From Bacteroidales bacterium (GTDB taxonomy: Bacteria; Bacteroidota; Bacteroidia; Bacteroidales; WCHB1-69): a stretch of DNA of 37,849 nucleotides. Positions within the stretch are counted from its first letter, which is position 1. Every line of letters begins with the position of its first letter. The DNA lies in assembly GCA_028703095.1 (NCBI GenBank), contig JAQVNO010000005.1, positions 1 through 37,849 on the forward strand, written 5' to 3'. This document shows, piece after piece, positions 23,140 to 32,260 of this stretch. Below the pieces are notes generated by a model. The model was given only the letters and a program-made list of their open reading frames with translations, was not told the DNA's origin and did not search any database. A program made the position numbers and the translations under genes.

Positions 23140-23370
23140 ATGAAGGATTATGTAGTTAATAATTTCAAGGCAATAAACTATCAATATGCTGTGGGGCAAT
23201 TCTCCACTTGTATTAATTTAGAGGGGTGTAGCTTTGAAACTATGATGTTTGAGAAATATCCTTCTATTTCACCGTATACCTATTGTGCGAATAATCCGGT
23301 AAGAGGATGGAGGACAGCAGTCATCCGATGTTTTACTTGGAAGTATTCTATCAAGAAAATGCTGACATAG
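23140..23370 (+). pseudogene. Cassette 8: decayed module with leader and Rhs end but no tip
   Basis: 76 residues. The MKDYVV leader and FEKYPSISPYTYC-ANNPV are intact, but after position ~23300 the sequence switches to an unrelated 22-residue tail (RGWRTAVIRCFTWKYS onwards) and stops. No IDPTG junction, tip or partner gene remains. In the frame that begins at 23307 there is a 29-codon open stretch (MEDSSHPMFYLEVFYQENAD start) ending at 23396, perhaps the end of the gene that once followed. This marks the right edge of the array. Confidence 0.65.
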
Positions 23371-23480
23371 TAAGAGACCAAAAAAGCCTACATTAATAGA
23401 GAAAAATATAATTTTATTCAAAAAGCTTCCTAATTATGCAAAATTTTAAAACCAAATTGCAATTGTTTTTTAAAAAGTTA

Positions 23481-23488
23481 TACTTTTG
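23481..23488 (+). promoter_or_regulatory. Candidate -7 box upstream of zupT
   Basis: TACTTTTG fits TAnnTTTG, but it is 161 bp from the zupT ATG and the only TTG (23463-23465) is 15 bp upstream, shorter than usual. The weaker CAATTTTG at 23619-23626 is closer to the gene; either could serve. Confidence 0.4.
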
Positions 23489-23649
23489 CATTGTTATAAA
23501 CTTTAAAAATTAGCATCAAATTAGCAACAAAATTAAACTAAACAACAGCAAATAATAGCATGTAAAAATAAATTAAAAAAATAAATAAGAAACATTAACA
23601 ACTAAAAGAAAATTAGTGCAATTTTGCAGTTCACAATAAAAGAAGTATT

Positions 23650-24453
23650 ATGGAACAAAATGTATTATTTGCCATATCATTAACTGTTTTTGCAGGGTTG
23701 GCAACCGGGATAGGAGGTTTAATTGCATTATTTGCAACGCGTACCAACAAACGTTTTCTTTCTTTTTCTTTAGGATTATCAGCCGGTGTTATGATATATG
23801 TTTCCTTTGTAGAACTTTTTAGAGAAGCCGAAATCTCATTAGCCGCTGAAATGGGAGAAAAGCAAGGACTCATTATTACTGTAATATGTTTCTTTATTGG
23901 AATGTTGTTTGTTGGATTGATTGACAAATTAGTCCCTTCACATGAAAATCCACATGAGTTACGTTCGGTTGAAAACATGAACCGTCCTCCAATAAAAAAT
24001 CAAAAATTAATGAAAATGGGGATTTTAACAGCCATTGCCGTTACAGTACATAATTTTCCGGAAGGCATTGCTACTTTTATGGCTGCCATTGAAAATCCAA
24101 CTTTGGGTATTGCCATCGCTATTGCTATTGCGATTCATAATATCCCTGAAGGCATTGCCATTTCAGTGCCTGTTTATCACGCAACAGGAAGTAAAAAGAA
24201 AGCTTTCCGTATATCCTTTTTATCGGGATTAGCCGAACCCTTAGGCGCTATATTAACCTATCTATTTTTACGACCTTTTATCTCACCTATAGTCTTAGGT
24301 GGCGTTTTTGCTGCCGTTGCCGGCATCATGGTCTTTATCTCTTTTGATGAATTATTACCGGCGGCTCGTGAATATGGAGAACACCATATTTCAATATATG
24401 GTCTCATTGCCGGTATGGCTATTATGGCAATTAGTTTGATTATGTTAGCGTAA
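23650..24453 (+). CDS. zupT: ZIP-family zinc/divalent metal transporter
   Basis: 267 residues with about eight membrane segments. The ZIP signature pair is present: HNFPEG at 134-139 and HNIPEG at 163-168, whose His, Asn and Glu form the metal site. The length and the EPLGAILTYLF segment match bacterial ZupT, which brings Zn2+ and other divalent metals into the cytoplasm. The cytoplasmic loop between segments 3 and 4 (about 97-120, HENPHELRSVENMN) is short, as usual for bacterial members. It is the first chromosomal gene right of the Rhs array and is convergent with era. A TACTTTTG box at 23481-23488 lies 160 bp upstream, and a weaker CAATTTTG lies at 23619-23626. Confidence 0.92.
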   Translation: MEQNVLFAISLTVFAGLATGIGGLIALFATRTNKRFLSFSLGLSAGVMIYVSFVELFREAEISLAAEMGEKQGLIITVICFFIGMLFVGLIDKLVPSHENPHELRSVENMNRPPIKNQKLMKMGILTAIAVTVHNFPEGIATFMAAIENPTLGIAIAIAIAIHNIPEGIAISVPVYHATGSKKKAFRISFLSGLAEPLGAILTYLFLRPFISPIVLGGVFAAVAGIMVFISFDELLPAAREYGEHHISIYGLIAGMAIMAISLIMLA

Positions 24454-24517
24454 TATTCGCTTTGCTAAAAGAAATTTTGAATTTTTATACTTTCATAAAC
24501 AGCATACATTATTTCTT

Positions 24518-25396
24518 TCAAATTCCATAACCAAATTTCTTTAAGCGTAATTCGTCATTACGCCAATCTTTTTGAATTTTAACACTTAACGAAAGATATA
24601 CTTTTTGCCCAATGAAATCTTCTATGGCTTTACGTGCTTCTATTCCGACATTTTTAATTGACTCTCCTTTATGTCCCAATAAAATACCTTTTTGCGAATC
24701 CCTTTCCACATAAATCATTGCTTCAATACGCGTAATGTCTTTACTTTCCTTATAGCTGATAACTTCTATTTCAACGCTATATGGAATTTCTTTTTTATAA
24801 AATAAAAGTATTTTTTCTCGAATAATCTCTGACACAAAAAATCGCATTGGTCTGTCCGTCAACTCCTCTTTTGAAAAATAAGGGGGAGAAACAGGAAGTA
24901 AATCCAATATATATGACATTAATGATTCCAATCCATGTTTTTTTAATGCAGAAACACAAAAAGTAGCTAAGGGAGATAAGACTGTTTCCCAATGAGATTT
25001 GCTGATTTCAACTTGTTCAGCAGTAGCAATATCTATTTTATTAATAACCAATATCAATGGAATTTTCAAGGACTTAATTTTTTCAACAATAGGTAAATTA
25101 CAATTCTTTTCTTTTACTTCAACAATATAAACAAGTATATCTGAATCCTGTAAAGCAGCTTCCACATATTTCATCATATATTCCTGCATTTTATAAGCGG
25201 GATCTAATAAACCCGGCGTATCTGAATATACGATTTGGAAATCATCACCATTAACCATTCCCATAATACGATGACGGGTAGTTTGTGCTTTCGCGGTAAT
25301 AATTGATAACTTTTCTCCAATAAGAGCATTCATTAATGTAGATTTTCCTACGTTTGGATTTCCAATAATACTGACAAATCCTGCTTTATGTTCCAT
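24518..25396 (-). CDS. era: GTPase Era
   Basis: 292 residues. Essential ribosome-assembly GTPase that binds 16S rRNA (family knowledge). GTPase motifs: G1 GNPNVGKST (12-20), G2 region with TTRHR (39-43), G3 DTPG (59-62), G4 NKID (119-122), G5 SALKKHGL near 155. The C-terminal KH domain contains GHKGESIKNVGIEARKAIE and ends in the usual KVQ/KIQ-x-W motif (VKIQKDW). The start ATG lies 5 bp beyond the guaD stop, so guaD and era form an operon on the minus strand. Length is normal for the family. Confidence 0.96.
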   Translation of the reverse strand: MEHKAGFVSIIGNPNVGKSTLMNALIGEKLSIITAKAQTTRHRIMGMVNGDDFQIVYSDTPGLLDPAYKMQEYMMKYVEAALQDSDILVYIVEVKEKNCNLPIVEKIKSLKIPLILVINKIDIATAEQVEISKSHWETVLSPLATFCVSALKKHGLESLMSYILDLLPVSPPYFSKEELTDRPMRFFVSEIIREKILLFYKKEIPYSVEIEVISYKESKDITRIEAMIYVERDSQKGILLGHKGESIKNVGIEARKAIEDFIGQKVYLSLSVKIQKDWRNDELRLKKFGYGI

Positions 25397-25401
25397 GAGA
25401 C

Positions 25402-25887
25402 TTAATAATTAATTTTAGTTTCGTTTTGCATCCACAGTTGAAAGGGTTCTTCACAGGCTTCACAACAAATGTTTGAAGTCCTTATTTTTCTATCGGAATA
25501 ATCCAAAGCTATTTCTTTATAAATAAAATCATCATCAAAACCTGCATCAGCAGCATGTTTTTTGTTAGCAGCAAAAACCAAACGTTGTAAATGAGCCCAA
25601 TAAATAGCGCCTAAACACATCGGACAAGGTTCGCAACTGGCATAAATCACACAATCGTCTAAATAAAAAGTGTTTAATTTTTTACACGCATTACGTATCG
25701 CGATTATTTCCGCATGAGCCGTAGGGTCATTATTGGCAGTAACCAAATTAGTACCTCTAGCTATTATTTTATTGTTTTTAACTATGATAGCTGCAAAAGG
25801 TCCTCCTTTTTGATTGCTTACATTTTTTTTCGCTAATTCTATCGCTTGACGAAGAAATAACATATCCTGTTCTTCTTGATTAGGCAT
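25402..25887 (-). CDS. guaD: Guanine deaminase of the cytidine deaminase-like family
   Basis: 161 residues. Zinc ligands and catalytic Glu: HAE at 58-60 and CEPCPMC at 85-91 (C88 and C91 bind zinc). The NDPTAHAEIIAIRNAC and AGFDDDFIYKEI stretches match Bacillus GuaD more closely than TadA, so hydrolysis of guanine to xanthine in purine salvage is the likely reaction; a tRNA adenosine deaminase (TadA) role is less likely. Upstream gene of the guaD-era pair, with its own promoter-like box. Confidence 0.87.
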   Translation of the reverse strand: MPNQEEQDMLFLRQAIELAKKNVSNQKGGPFAAIIVKNNKIIARGTNLVTANNDPTAHAEIIAIRNACKKLNTFYLDDCVIYASCEPCPMCLGAIYWAHLQRLVFAANKKHAADAGFDDDFIYKEIALDYSDRKIRTSNICCEACEEPFQLWMQNETKINY

Positions 25888-25921
25888 TTTTATTAAAATT
25901 AATTCCTTTTGAAAAGTATCG

Positions 25922-25929
25922 CAAAAATA
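25922..25929 (-). promoter_or_regulatory. -7 box for guaD-era
   Basis: On the minus strand this reads TATTTTTG, 34 bp upstream of the guaD ATG. The -33 element is not clear. It lies back-to-back with the plus-strand promoter at 25969-25998. Confidence 0.55.
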
Positions 25930-25968
25930 AATAAAATTTCCATGATAATGTATTATAAAAACTTTTTC

Positions 25969-25998
25969 TTGTTTATTTCATTTTTTATTTTATTTTTG
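25969..25998 (+). promoter_or_regulatory. Promoter of the first subtilisin-like protease
   Basis: TTG at 25969-25971 and TATTTTTG at 25991-25998 are 19 bp apart, a good Bacteroidota match. The ATG at 26030 follows 31 bp later. Confidence 0.65.
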
Positions 25999-26029
25999 CA
26001 TGATAATTAAATATATTAATATGTAGATT

Positions 26030-28501
26030 ATGAAATATAAGTTTTTGATATTTATTTTATGTGTAGGTGCTTTGTTTACAAGCTATGCTCAAACATTTCA
26101 TCCTGATTTTCGCGATGGTATTATTTACGTTAAATTTGTGGATGATTTTCCATTGGATAAAATTTCACCTAAAATAATATCACCTTCTGATGAGAAGACA
26201 GAGATAAAACCTGCTACAATCATTAACATTAAACAATTTCCCTTTTTAGATGAAACATTTAAACGCTACAATGTAACGTCTATTCATCGCCCATTTACCA
26301 TATTTGAAAATCCAAGATTATTACGAATTATTCAAATAGAATTCTCAAAAATAGAACTCATTGATGCTTTAATTGAAGAATTACAAACTTTCAAAGAAAT
26401 CGAATATGCAGAAAAAGTACCTATTGATCGCATTAACTGGATTCCTAACGATCCTTTGTACGGTACTGTTGACGGTGGTAATTTAAAATGGCATCTTGAC
26501 ATGATAAAAGCCGATTCGGCTTGGGATATTCAAAAAGGTTCAGCAAGTATTAAAGTAGCCATAGTTGATAATTTTGTTTGGGGAAGTCATCCTGATTTAC
26601 AGATAGACTCTTTAAATTTATGCAAAGTAAGTTATAATTCGATATCCGGGTATGAATATACTTTAGGAAACACGGCAGCGTCACCTCCGTCGACAATAAT
26701 ACAATCCTCTAATAGCACTGCTTACAGTGCTTCTCACGGCACCCATTGCGCCGGCTTAGTAGGAGCAATAAACAACAATAATATAGGTATTGCCTCCATA
26801 GGTGGCGGTGTAACCTTAATGGGGATTCGCTCTGCTATTGACAACGGAGCCTTATATTATACCTATGAAGGAGTTCAGTGGGCAGCAGTAAACGGGGCAG
26901 ATGTTATCAGCATGTCGTTTGGATCTAGTTATTACAGTGAATCCATAGAAATATTTTTACAAACTTTATTTGATGCCGGCATTGTATTGGTTGCTGCCGC
27001 CGGCAATGAAGGAGACGATGGAAACCCCATTCATTATCCTTCTGAATTTGCAAGTGTAATATCTGTTGCAAGTGTAAACGGAGACAAAAAATTATCTTAC
27101 TTCTCTCAATATGGCGATCGAGCTGACATTGCCGCTCCGGGAGGTTTTATTCAATCGAATACGGTATATCCAAATGTATTAAGTACTACGTATTGCAAAG
27201 CCTACAACTTGAAAAGCAAATACACTTCCTTGCTAAACACCTATTATGATGGAATGCAAGGTACTTCCATGGCTTGTCCTGTAGTTGCCGGTCTTTGCGG
27301 CTTAATGCTTTCTAAAGATAGCACCTTATCTCCCACCGAAATCAAATATCGTTTACAAAAAACTGCACTGCCTCTTCACCCTGCTTCAAGTACAACTATT
27401 AACGGCAACGGATATATAAATGCCTATGCTGCATTAACATTTCAAGAATTGGTTTTAAGAGATACCTTGTATTTATCCTCTGCTCTTAATGCTTTTGATA
27501 CTATAAAGATAAAAAGCACTGACAATTGGCAAATGACAAACATTCCCTCATGGTTAAGTGTAAGCGATACTATAGGAAGTAAAGGGATTTCCACCATCAC
27601 TATTACCGCCAATGCTGCAAATACAAGTGGAAGTAATAAAGAAGCTCTTCTTACAGTCCAAATGGGAAGCATAACGCAAAATCTTTTAATTATTCAATTA
27701 GAACATGAATTATTTTTACATAATTCGCCAAATTATGTATTATTTTCAGGAGCAAAAGATAATTCAGACACTATTATAATCCAAGCAAATATGGAATGGG
27801 AAATCATCAATCCCTGCTCATGGATAGGTATCAACAAAACCTCCGGATACGGCAATGACACCATTGTTATCTATACAAAATCTATCAATTCTTGGGGATA
27901 TCATCGGTTCTGCACGTTATTAATACATGGCATTAATTTTATTCAAGATTCAGTAGTTATCGAACAAAAAATACCTGATTTCATAAAATGGGAAACCGCT
28001 TCTATTTTTATTGGTCCTGCACTTGGCAATATTGAATCCGTTGCAGTTTTATCCAATGTGAACTGGAATATTACCGGTGGAGATAGTTGGATAAATACTG
28101 ATATCAGCAGCGGTTTAGATACCATGACTGTTACTTTTCATGTTCTTTCCGATAATACCAGCGGAGAAGAAAAAAACACAAGCTTTATCGTATCCAATGG
28201 AAGCATTTCTAAAACATTGTATGTAATACAAAAAGCTGACTTGTCAGTCACAAATGTAGAAGAATCTGAAAAGATTTTACTATATCCAAATCCGGCTTCA
28301 GAATTTATATGTGTTGAAACAGAAGGAATAACGATAGAAAATATAACAATAACCGATGCAATTGGAAATATTGTTTTCAATATTGAAGACAAAAACAAAG
28401 AGAAAATTGATGTGTTTGATTTATCAAACGGAATTTATTTTTTAAAAATTACAACAAACACAAATCAAGCCATCTATAAGAAATTCGTTAAACAAAAATA
28501 A
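26030..28501 (+). CDS. Secreted subtilisin-like (S8) serine protease with BACON-like repeats and T9SS type A domain
   Basis: 823 residues. Signal peptide 1-20 (FLIFILCVGALFTSYAQ). Residues about 25-150 look like a propeptide domain. The S8 catalytic triad is visible: Asp180 in VAIVDNFVWG, His236 in SASHGTHCAG, Ser413 in GTSMACPVVAG. The oxyanion Asn lies in AAAGNEGD near 320. Residues about 480-745 contain three repeats of the W-x-I/M-x-N/G-x-x-x-WL/I type (NIPSWLSVSDTIGSKGIS, NPCSWIGINKTSGYGND, GGDSWINTDISSGLD), matching BACON domains. The last ~75 residues (LLYPNPASEFICV to KKFVKQK) are a T9SS type A sorting signal. Probably released or surface-bound and degrades extracellular protein. A paralogue follows 107 bp downstream. 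Confidence 0.92.
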   Translation: MKYKFLIFILCVGALFTSYAQTFHPDFRDGIIYVKFVDDFPLDKISPKIISPSDEKTEIKPATIINIKQFPFLDETFKRYNVTSIHRPFTIFENPRLLRIIQIEFSKIELIDALIEELQTFKEIEYAEKVPIDRINWIPNDPLYGTVDGGNLKWHLDMIKADSAWDIQKGSASIKVAIVDNFVWGSHPDLQIDSLNLCKVSYNSISGYEYTLGNTAASPPSTIIQSSNSTAYSASHGTHCAGLVGAINNNNIGIASIGGGVTLMGIRSAIDNGALYYTYEGVQWAAVNGADVISMSFGSSYYSESIEIFLQTLFDAGIVLVAAAGNEGDDGNPIHYPSEFASVISVASVNGDKKLSYFSQYGDRADIAAPGGFIQSNTVYPNVLSTTYCKAYNLKSKYTSLLNTYYDGMQGTSMACPVVAGLCGLMLSKDSTLSPTEIKYRLQKTALPLHPASSTTINGNGYINAYAALTFQELVLRDTLYLSSALNAFDTIKIKSTDNWQMTNIPSWLSVSDTIGSKGISTITITANAANTSGSNKEALLTVQMGSITQNLLIIQLEHELFLHNSPNYVLFSGAKDNSDTIIIQANMEWEIINPCSWIGINKTSGYGNDTIVIYTKSINSWGYHRFCTLLIHGINFIQDSVVIEQKIPDFIKWETASIFIGPALGNIESVAVLSNVNWNITGGDSWINTDISSGLDTMTVTFHVLSDNTSGEEKNTSFIVSNGSISKTLYVIQKADLSVTNVEESEKILLYPNPASEFICVETEGITIENITITDAIGNIVFNIEDKNKEKIDVFDLSNGIYFLKITTNTNQAIYKKFVKQK

Positions 28502-28608
28502 TCTTTAACTAGTAATAATGTATAAATATACAGGATAAAAAAATTTCTGGTATAATAATTGTTAAAACGTATCGGGCATTAATATAAATGTATATTTTAT
28601 AAATAATA

Positions 28609-31038
28609 ATGAAAGCAAGAATTTTAAGTATAATAATCGTGTTAATTTCCATAACAGGAATTAAAGCACAGACTGTTTCTCCCCATTATCAGGACGGAAT
28701 AATATATTTCAAAGTAAACTATGAGAAAGGCGTTGAATTTAAGGTAAATGAAGATTTAAGTGTAGACTTAGCGGAATTCCCTACTTTAAAAACTATATTT
28801 GAAAAATACGGGGTTGTCTCTCTTACTCGTCCCTTTTATTTATTTGGCAACAAAGACTTATTAAATACAATCCGAGCCGAATTTATAAAGATAAAAGAAA
28901 TTAATGCTCTTATTGAAGCCTTACATTCGCAAGATATCATTGTTTTTGCAGAGAAAGTTCCGTTAGAAAAAATACTCTGGACTCCTAACGATCCCTATTA
29001 CAATACCATAAACGGTAAAAATTATCGCTGGTATTTGGATATGATAAAAGCCGATTCAGCATGGAATGTGCAACAAGGAAATCCTAACATAAAAGTAGCA
29101 ATAATCGATAATTTTGTTTGGGGTGCTCATCCTGATTTGCAAATACAAACTCAAAATTTATGTAAATTTACCTCCTCAAGTACATATACGATTGGAACGG
29201 CATCTCCTTCTTCATCTATTCCACAAGGGAGTACTTCTACAGCCTATAGTGCTTCTCATGGCACCCATTGTGCAGGATTGGTTGGAGCCATTAATAATAA
29301 TAATATTGGTATAGCTTCTATCGGAGGAGGTGTTACTTTAATGGGTGTAGGTGTGGGCAAAGAATCTTCCCCATCGTATATTAGTTATGGGAATGAAGGC
29401 ATACAATGGGCAGCAAACAATGGAGCTAACGTAATTAGCATGTCATATGGTTCTGCTGCTTATAGTTCAACAAGTGCAACTTTATTACAAGCCTGTTATA
29501 ATGCAGGTATTGTTTTAGTTGCTGCTGCAGGTAATGAAGGGGATGAAGGTAACGAAATCAGTTACCCTGCAGGTTATTCTACGGTTATTTCTGTTGCTTC
29601 AGTTGATGGAGATGGTAAATTGTCTTACTTTTCTCAATGGGGTCCCGGAAGGGCTGATATCGCTGCTCCCGGTGGTTTTATTTCTTCCACTACATATCCC
29701 AACATCCTCAGCACAACTTATTGTAAATCTTATATATTTGGCTATTATTATTCCGGCACTTTCGCTAACACTTATTATGATGGCATGCAAGGTACTTCTA
29801 TGGCATGCCCAATTGTTGCCGGCTTATGTGGATTGCTTCTTTCCAAAGACAGTACCTTAACACCTCAACAAATTAAAACCCGCTTACAACAAACAGCTAC
29901 TCCACTCAATAGCGCATCCACGCATACTATTGATGGATATGGATATATCAATGCTTACGAAGCTTTAGGATATGAATATTTACTGGTTTCGGATACAAGT
30001 ATTCTTTTCTCTTCAACAGCAAATCAAACGCGTACTTTTACTATTGAAAGTACAGTAAATTGGTCTATTACAAATATCCCTGCATGGTTAAGCGTTAATC
30101 CTACTTCGGGAACTGCCGGCATTTCCCACGTAACTATTTCTACCATCAATGATAATGAAGGCAGTGCAAATATGATAGGCCAAATTACAATTAATGGCAG
30201 TGAAAATATAGGTAATAAATATCTGCAAGTTATACAAACAAATTATATGTTAACTATTCAAGCTTCTCCTAAATATAGTCTTCTTCAAGGAACCAAAGGT
30301 GCTTCTGATACTTTTTATATTGCATCAAATTTAGATTGGGAAATTATCAACGAAAGTGCATGGTTGGGATTAAATAAAACTTCCGGCAATGGAAACGATA
30401 CTATATTTTTTTCTGCCAAATCAGCAAATACATGGGGAAGTAATAGAGTATGTACTTTAATTGTTAAAGCATTATCTTTCTCAAATGATACGGTTATCAT
30501 CGAACAACGAATGCCTGATTTTATCAAATTAGATGCATTAACCGATTCCATAGATGCTCAAATAGGAAGTGCTGTTACCGTTGATTTATTTGCCAATGTT
30601 GATTGGACAATCAACGGAGGTCAAGATTGGATAAGTCTTAACATGAATAGTGGCTCGGATTCTGCTCAATTAGTATTTACTGCATTATCAGATAATACAA
30701 CAGGTTCCAATCGCATTTCAACCTATAATATTTCAAACGGACCCATATCCCGAACGCTTATGATAGTTCAAAAAACAAATGTTTCTATCAATGAGCCATC
30801 AATGGAAAGTAAAATACAATTGTATCCAAACCCTGTAAGCGATAAACTCAGTATCAAAACATTTAATTTAAACACACAAATCATTGAAGTAATAGATATT
30901 ATGGGGAAAGTCATTAATAGATTTGAACCCAAAGAAGCATTACAACTTGACGTTTCTTCCTATGCAAATGGCATTTATATTATTAAACTAACAACTGACA
31001 CACATAAAACAATTTATAAAAAGTTTATCAAGCAATAA
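28609..31038 (+). CDS. Second subtilisin-like (S8) protease, tandem paralogue
   Basis: 809 residues with the same architecture as its upstream neighbour: signal peptide ending IKAQ, propeptide-like region, S8 triad Asp167 (IIDNFVWG), His217 (SASHGTHCAG) and Ser397 (GTSMACPIVAG), three BACON-like repeats, and a T9SS type A domain (QLYPNPVSDKLSI to KKFIKQ). Large stretches are word-for-word shared (AINNNNIGIASIGGGVTLMG), so the pair arose by tandem duplication. Main differences are in the propeptide and the segment after TLMG, where this copy carries a GVGKESSPSYISYG insertion. No strong TAnnTTTG box is seen directly upstream. A clear terminator follows. Confidence 0.92.
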   Translation: MKARILSIIIVLISITGIKAQTVSPHYQDGIIYFKVNYEKGVEFKVNEDLSVDLAEFPTLKTIFEKYGVVSLTRPFYLFGNKDLLNTIRAEFIKIKEINALIEALHSQDIIVFAEKVPLEKILWTPNDPYYNTINGKNYRWYLDMIKADSAWNVQQGNPNIKVAIIDNFVWGAHPDLQIQTQNLCKFTSSSTYTIGTASPSSSIPQGSTSTAYSASHGTHCAGLVGAINNNNIGIASIGGGVTLMGVGVGKESSPSYISYGNEGIQWAANNGANVISMSYGSAAYSSTSATLLQACYNAGIVLVAAAGNEGDEGNEISYPAGYSTVISVASVDGDGKLSYFSQWGPGRADIAAPGGFISSTTYPNILSTTYCKSYIFGYYYSGTFANTYYDGMQGTSMACPIVAGLCGLLLSKDSTLTPQQIKTRLQQTATPLNSASTHTIDGYGYINAYEALGYEYLLVSDTSILFSSTANQTRTFTIESTVNWSITNIPAWLSVNPTSGTAGISHVTISTINDNEGSANMIGQITINGSENIGNKYLQVIQTNYMLTIQASPKYSLLQGTKGASDTFYIASNLDWEIINESAWLGLNKTSGNGNDTIFFSAKSANTWGSNRVCTLIVKALSFSNDTVIIEQRMPDFIKLDALTDSIDAQIGSAVTVDLFANVDWTINGGQDWISLNMNSGSDSAQLVFTALSDNTTGSNRISTYNISNGPISRTLMIVQKTNVSINEPSMESKIQLYPNPVSDKLSIKTFNLNTQIIEVIDIMGKVINRFEPKEALQLDVSSYANGIYIIKLTTDTHKTIYKKFIKQ

Positions 31039-31060
31039 TTATCAAAGCCTTTTAACTTAG

Positions 31061-31097
31061 AATGTCTGTCGGGATTAAGCTTCCAACAGACATTTTT
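31061..31097 (+). terminator. Rho-independent terminator after the protease pair
   Basis: AATGTCTGT at 31061-31069 pairs perfectly with ACAGACATT at 31086-31094, followed by a T run through 31097. It begins 22 bp after the protease stop codon. Confidence 0.8.
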
Positions 31098-31149
31098 ATT
31101 TACCGGAATAATAATTCCATAAAAGAGAAAATGGTATTGTATAAAAATG

Positions 31150-31157
31150 TAATTTTG
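31150..31157 (+). promoter_or_regulatory. -7 box for the DUF4159 gene
   Basis: TAATTTTG fits TAnnTTTG and lies 23 bp before the TTG start at 31181. No TTTG at the expected -33 distance. Confidence 0.5.
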
Positions 31158-31180
31158 CCGAAACTAAAACTAATTAAAAA

Positions 31181-31825
31181 TTGAAAAGATACCTGTTTAT
31201 ATTCAGTATATTTATTTTTTCAACACAACTTTATGCACAGCAGGTTGCATTATTAAAATACAGAGGCGGTGGCGATTGGTACGCAAACCCTACTTCACTC
31301 CCCAATTTAACAAAATTCTGCAATAAAAATTTGGGAACTGCATTAGACCCCAATCCTGCAACCGTGGAAGTAGGCAGTAAAGCGATTTTTAACTATCCAT
31401 TTCTTCACATGACCGGACACGGCAATGTAGTTTTTTCCGATGAAGAGTGCAAAAATTTAAGAGATTATTTACTTGCCGGTGGCTTTTTACACATAGATGA
31501 TAATTACGGCATGGATAAATTTGTCAGAGCTCAAATGAAAAAAGTATTTCCCGAACTAGAATTTGTGGAACTTCCTTTTTCTCATCCTATTTATCATCAA
31601 AAGTATTCATTCTCAAAAGGACTACCAAAAATTCACGAACACGACTTAAAACCTCCTCAAGGATTTGGATTGATTTATGAAAACCGTTTAATCTGTTTTT
31701 ATACCTATGAATGTGATTTAGGAGATGGGTGGGAAGACTATGCTGTACATCTTGATCCCGAAGAAACTCGCACCAAAGCTCTCCAAATGGGAGCTAACAT
31801 AATACAATACGTATTTACTTATTAG
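31181..31825 (+). CDS. DUF4159 domain protein, exported, TTG start
   Basis: 214 residues beginning at TTG (31181); this start is chosen because it yields a complete signal peptide KRYLFIFSIFIFSTQLYAQ with no ATG in a better position. The mature protein has the DUF4159 pattern: YRGGGDWYANPTSLPNL, then LHMTGHGNVVFSDEE, LLAGGFLHIDDNYG, LPFSHPIYH and TYECDLGDGWED. The domain has a flavodoxin/GATase-like core by family knowledge; its biochemical role is not established. hslR starts 2 bp after the stop, so the two are probably co-transcribed. Confidence 0.88.
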   Translation: MKRYLFIFSIFIFSTQLYAQQVALLKYRGGGDWYANPTSLPNLTKFCNKNLGTALDPNPATVEVGSKAIFNYPFLHMTGHGNVVFSDEECKNLRDYLLAGGFLHIDDNYGMDKFVRAQMKKVFPELEFVELPFSHPIYHQKYSFSKGLPKIHEHDLKPPQGFGLIYENRLICFYTYECDLGDGWEDYAVHLDPEETRTKALQMGANIIQYVFTY

Positions 31826-31827
31826 CT

Positions 31828-32229
31828 ATGCTTCAAAAAACAAGAATTGACAAATGGTTATGGATGGTTCGTTTATTCAAAACACGTACCCTTGCGACCG
31901 AAGCTTGTAATGCAGGAAAAATTAAAATAAGCGGAATGAATTGTAAATCTTCGCGAGAAATAAAAGAAAACGACATTGTGCAAGTGCGTATCGGACAACT
32001 TATCAAAACGGTGCAAGTACTCGATACTCCAAAAAATCGCATCGCTGCCAAACTGGCAGCAAACTATTATACAGATTTAACTACTGAAGAAGAATACGAA
32101 CGTTTGCGTTTATTACGTATGAATGTTGAACACAGAGAACAAGGTATAGGTAGACCTACGAAACGAGACCGACGTCAGTTAGATTACATGAAAGATTTTT
32201 TATCCGATACTGATGAATGGAAAGATTAA
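31828..32229 (+). CDS. hslR: S4-domain RNA-binding protein, Hsp15-like
   Basis: 133 residues. The S4 fold begins RIDKWLWMVRLFKTRTLATEACNAG and continues KISGMNCKSSREIKENDIVQVRIG. The basic C-terminus (GIGRPTKRDRRQLDYM) matches the Hsp15/HslR family. In Escherichia coli Hsp15 rescues stalled 50S subunits bearing nascent chains; the same role is likely but not shown here. Closely follows the DUF4159 gene. Confidence 0.88.
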   Translation: MLQKTRIDKWLWMVRLFKTRTLATEACNAGKIKISGMNCKSSREIKENDIVQVRIGQLIKTVQVLDTPKNRIAAKLAANYYTDLTTEEEYERLRLLRMNVEHREQGIGRPTKRDRRQLDYMKDFLSDTDEWKD

Positions 32230-32260
32230 TGAATAATAATTCAATTTAATAAAAGGAAAA

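Noticed and set aside
12750-23370. Treating all the cassette genes as simple pseudogenes of one rhs
   Set aside because: Most frames are intact from promoter or leader to stop, tips differ, each has an intact partner, and several have their own promoter; only the eighth is clearly decayed.
23631-23978. Minus-strand open frame of 115 codons over zupT
   Set aside because: Antisense shadow of a well-supported transporter gene.
29519-29860. Open frame of 113 codons inside the second protease
   Set aside because: It is a shifted frame of the catalytic domain, caused by conserved coding sequence, with no independent start signals.
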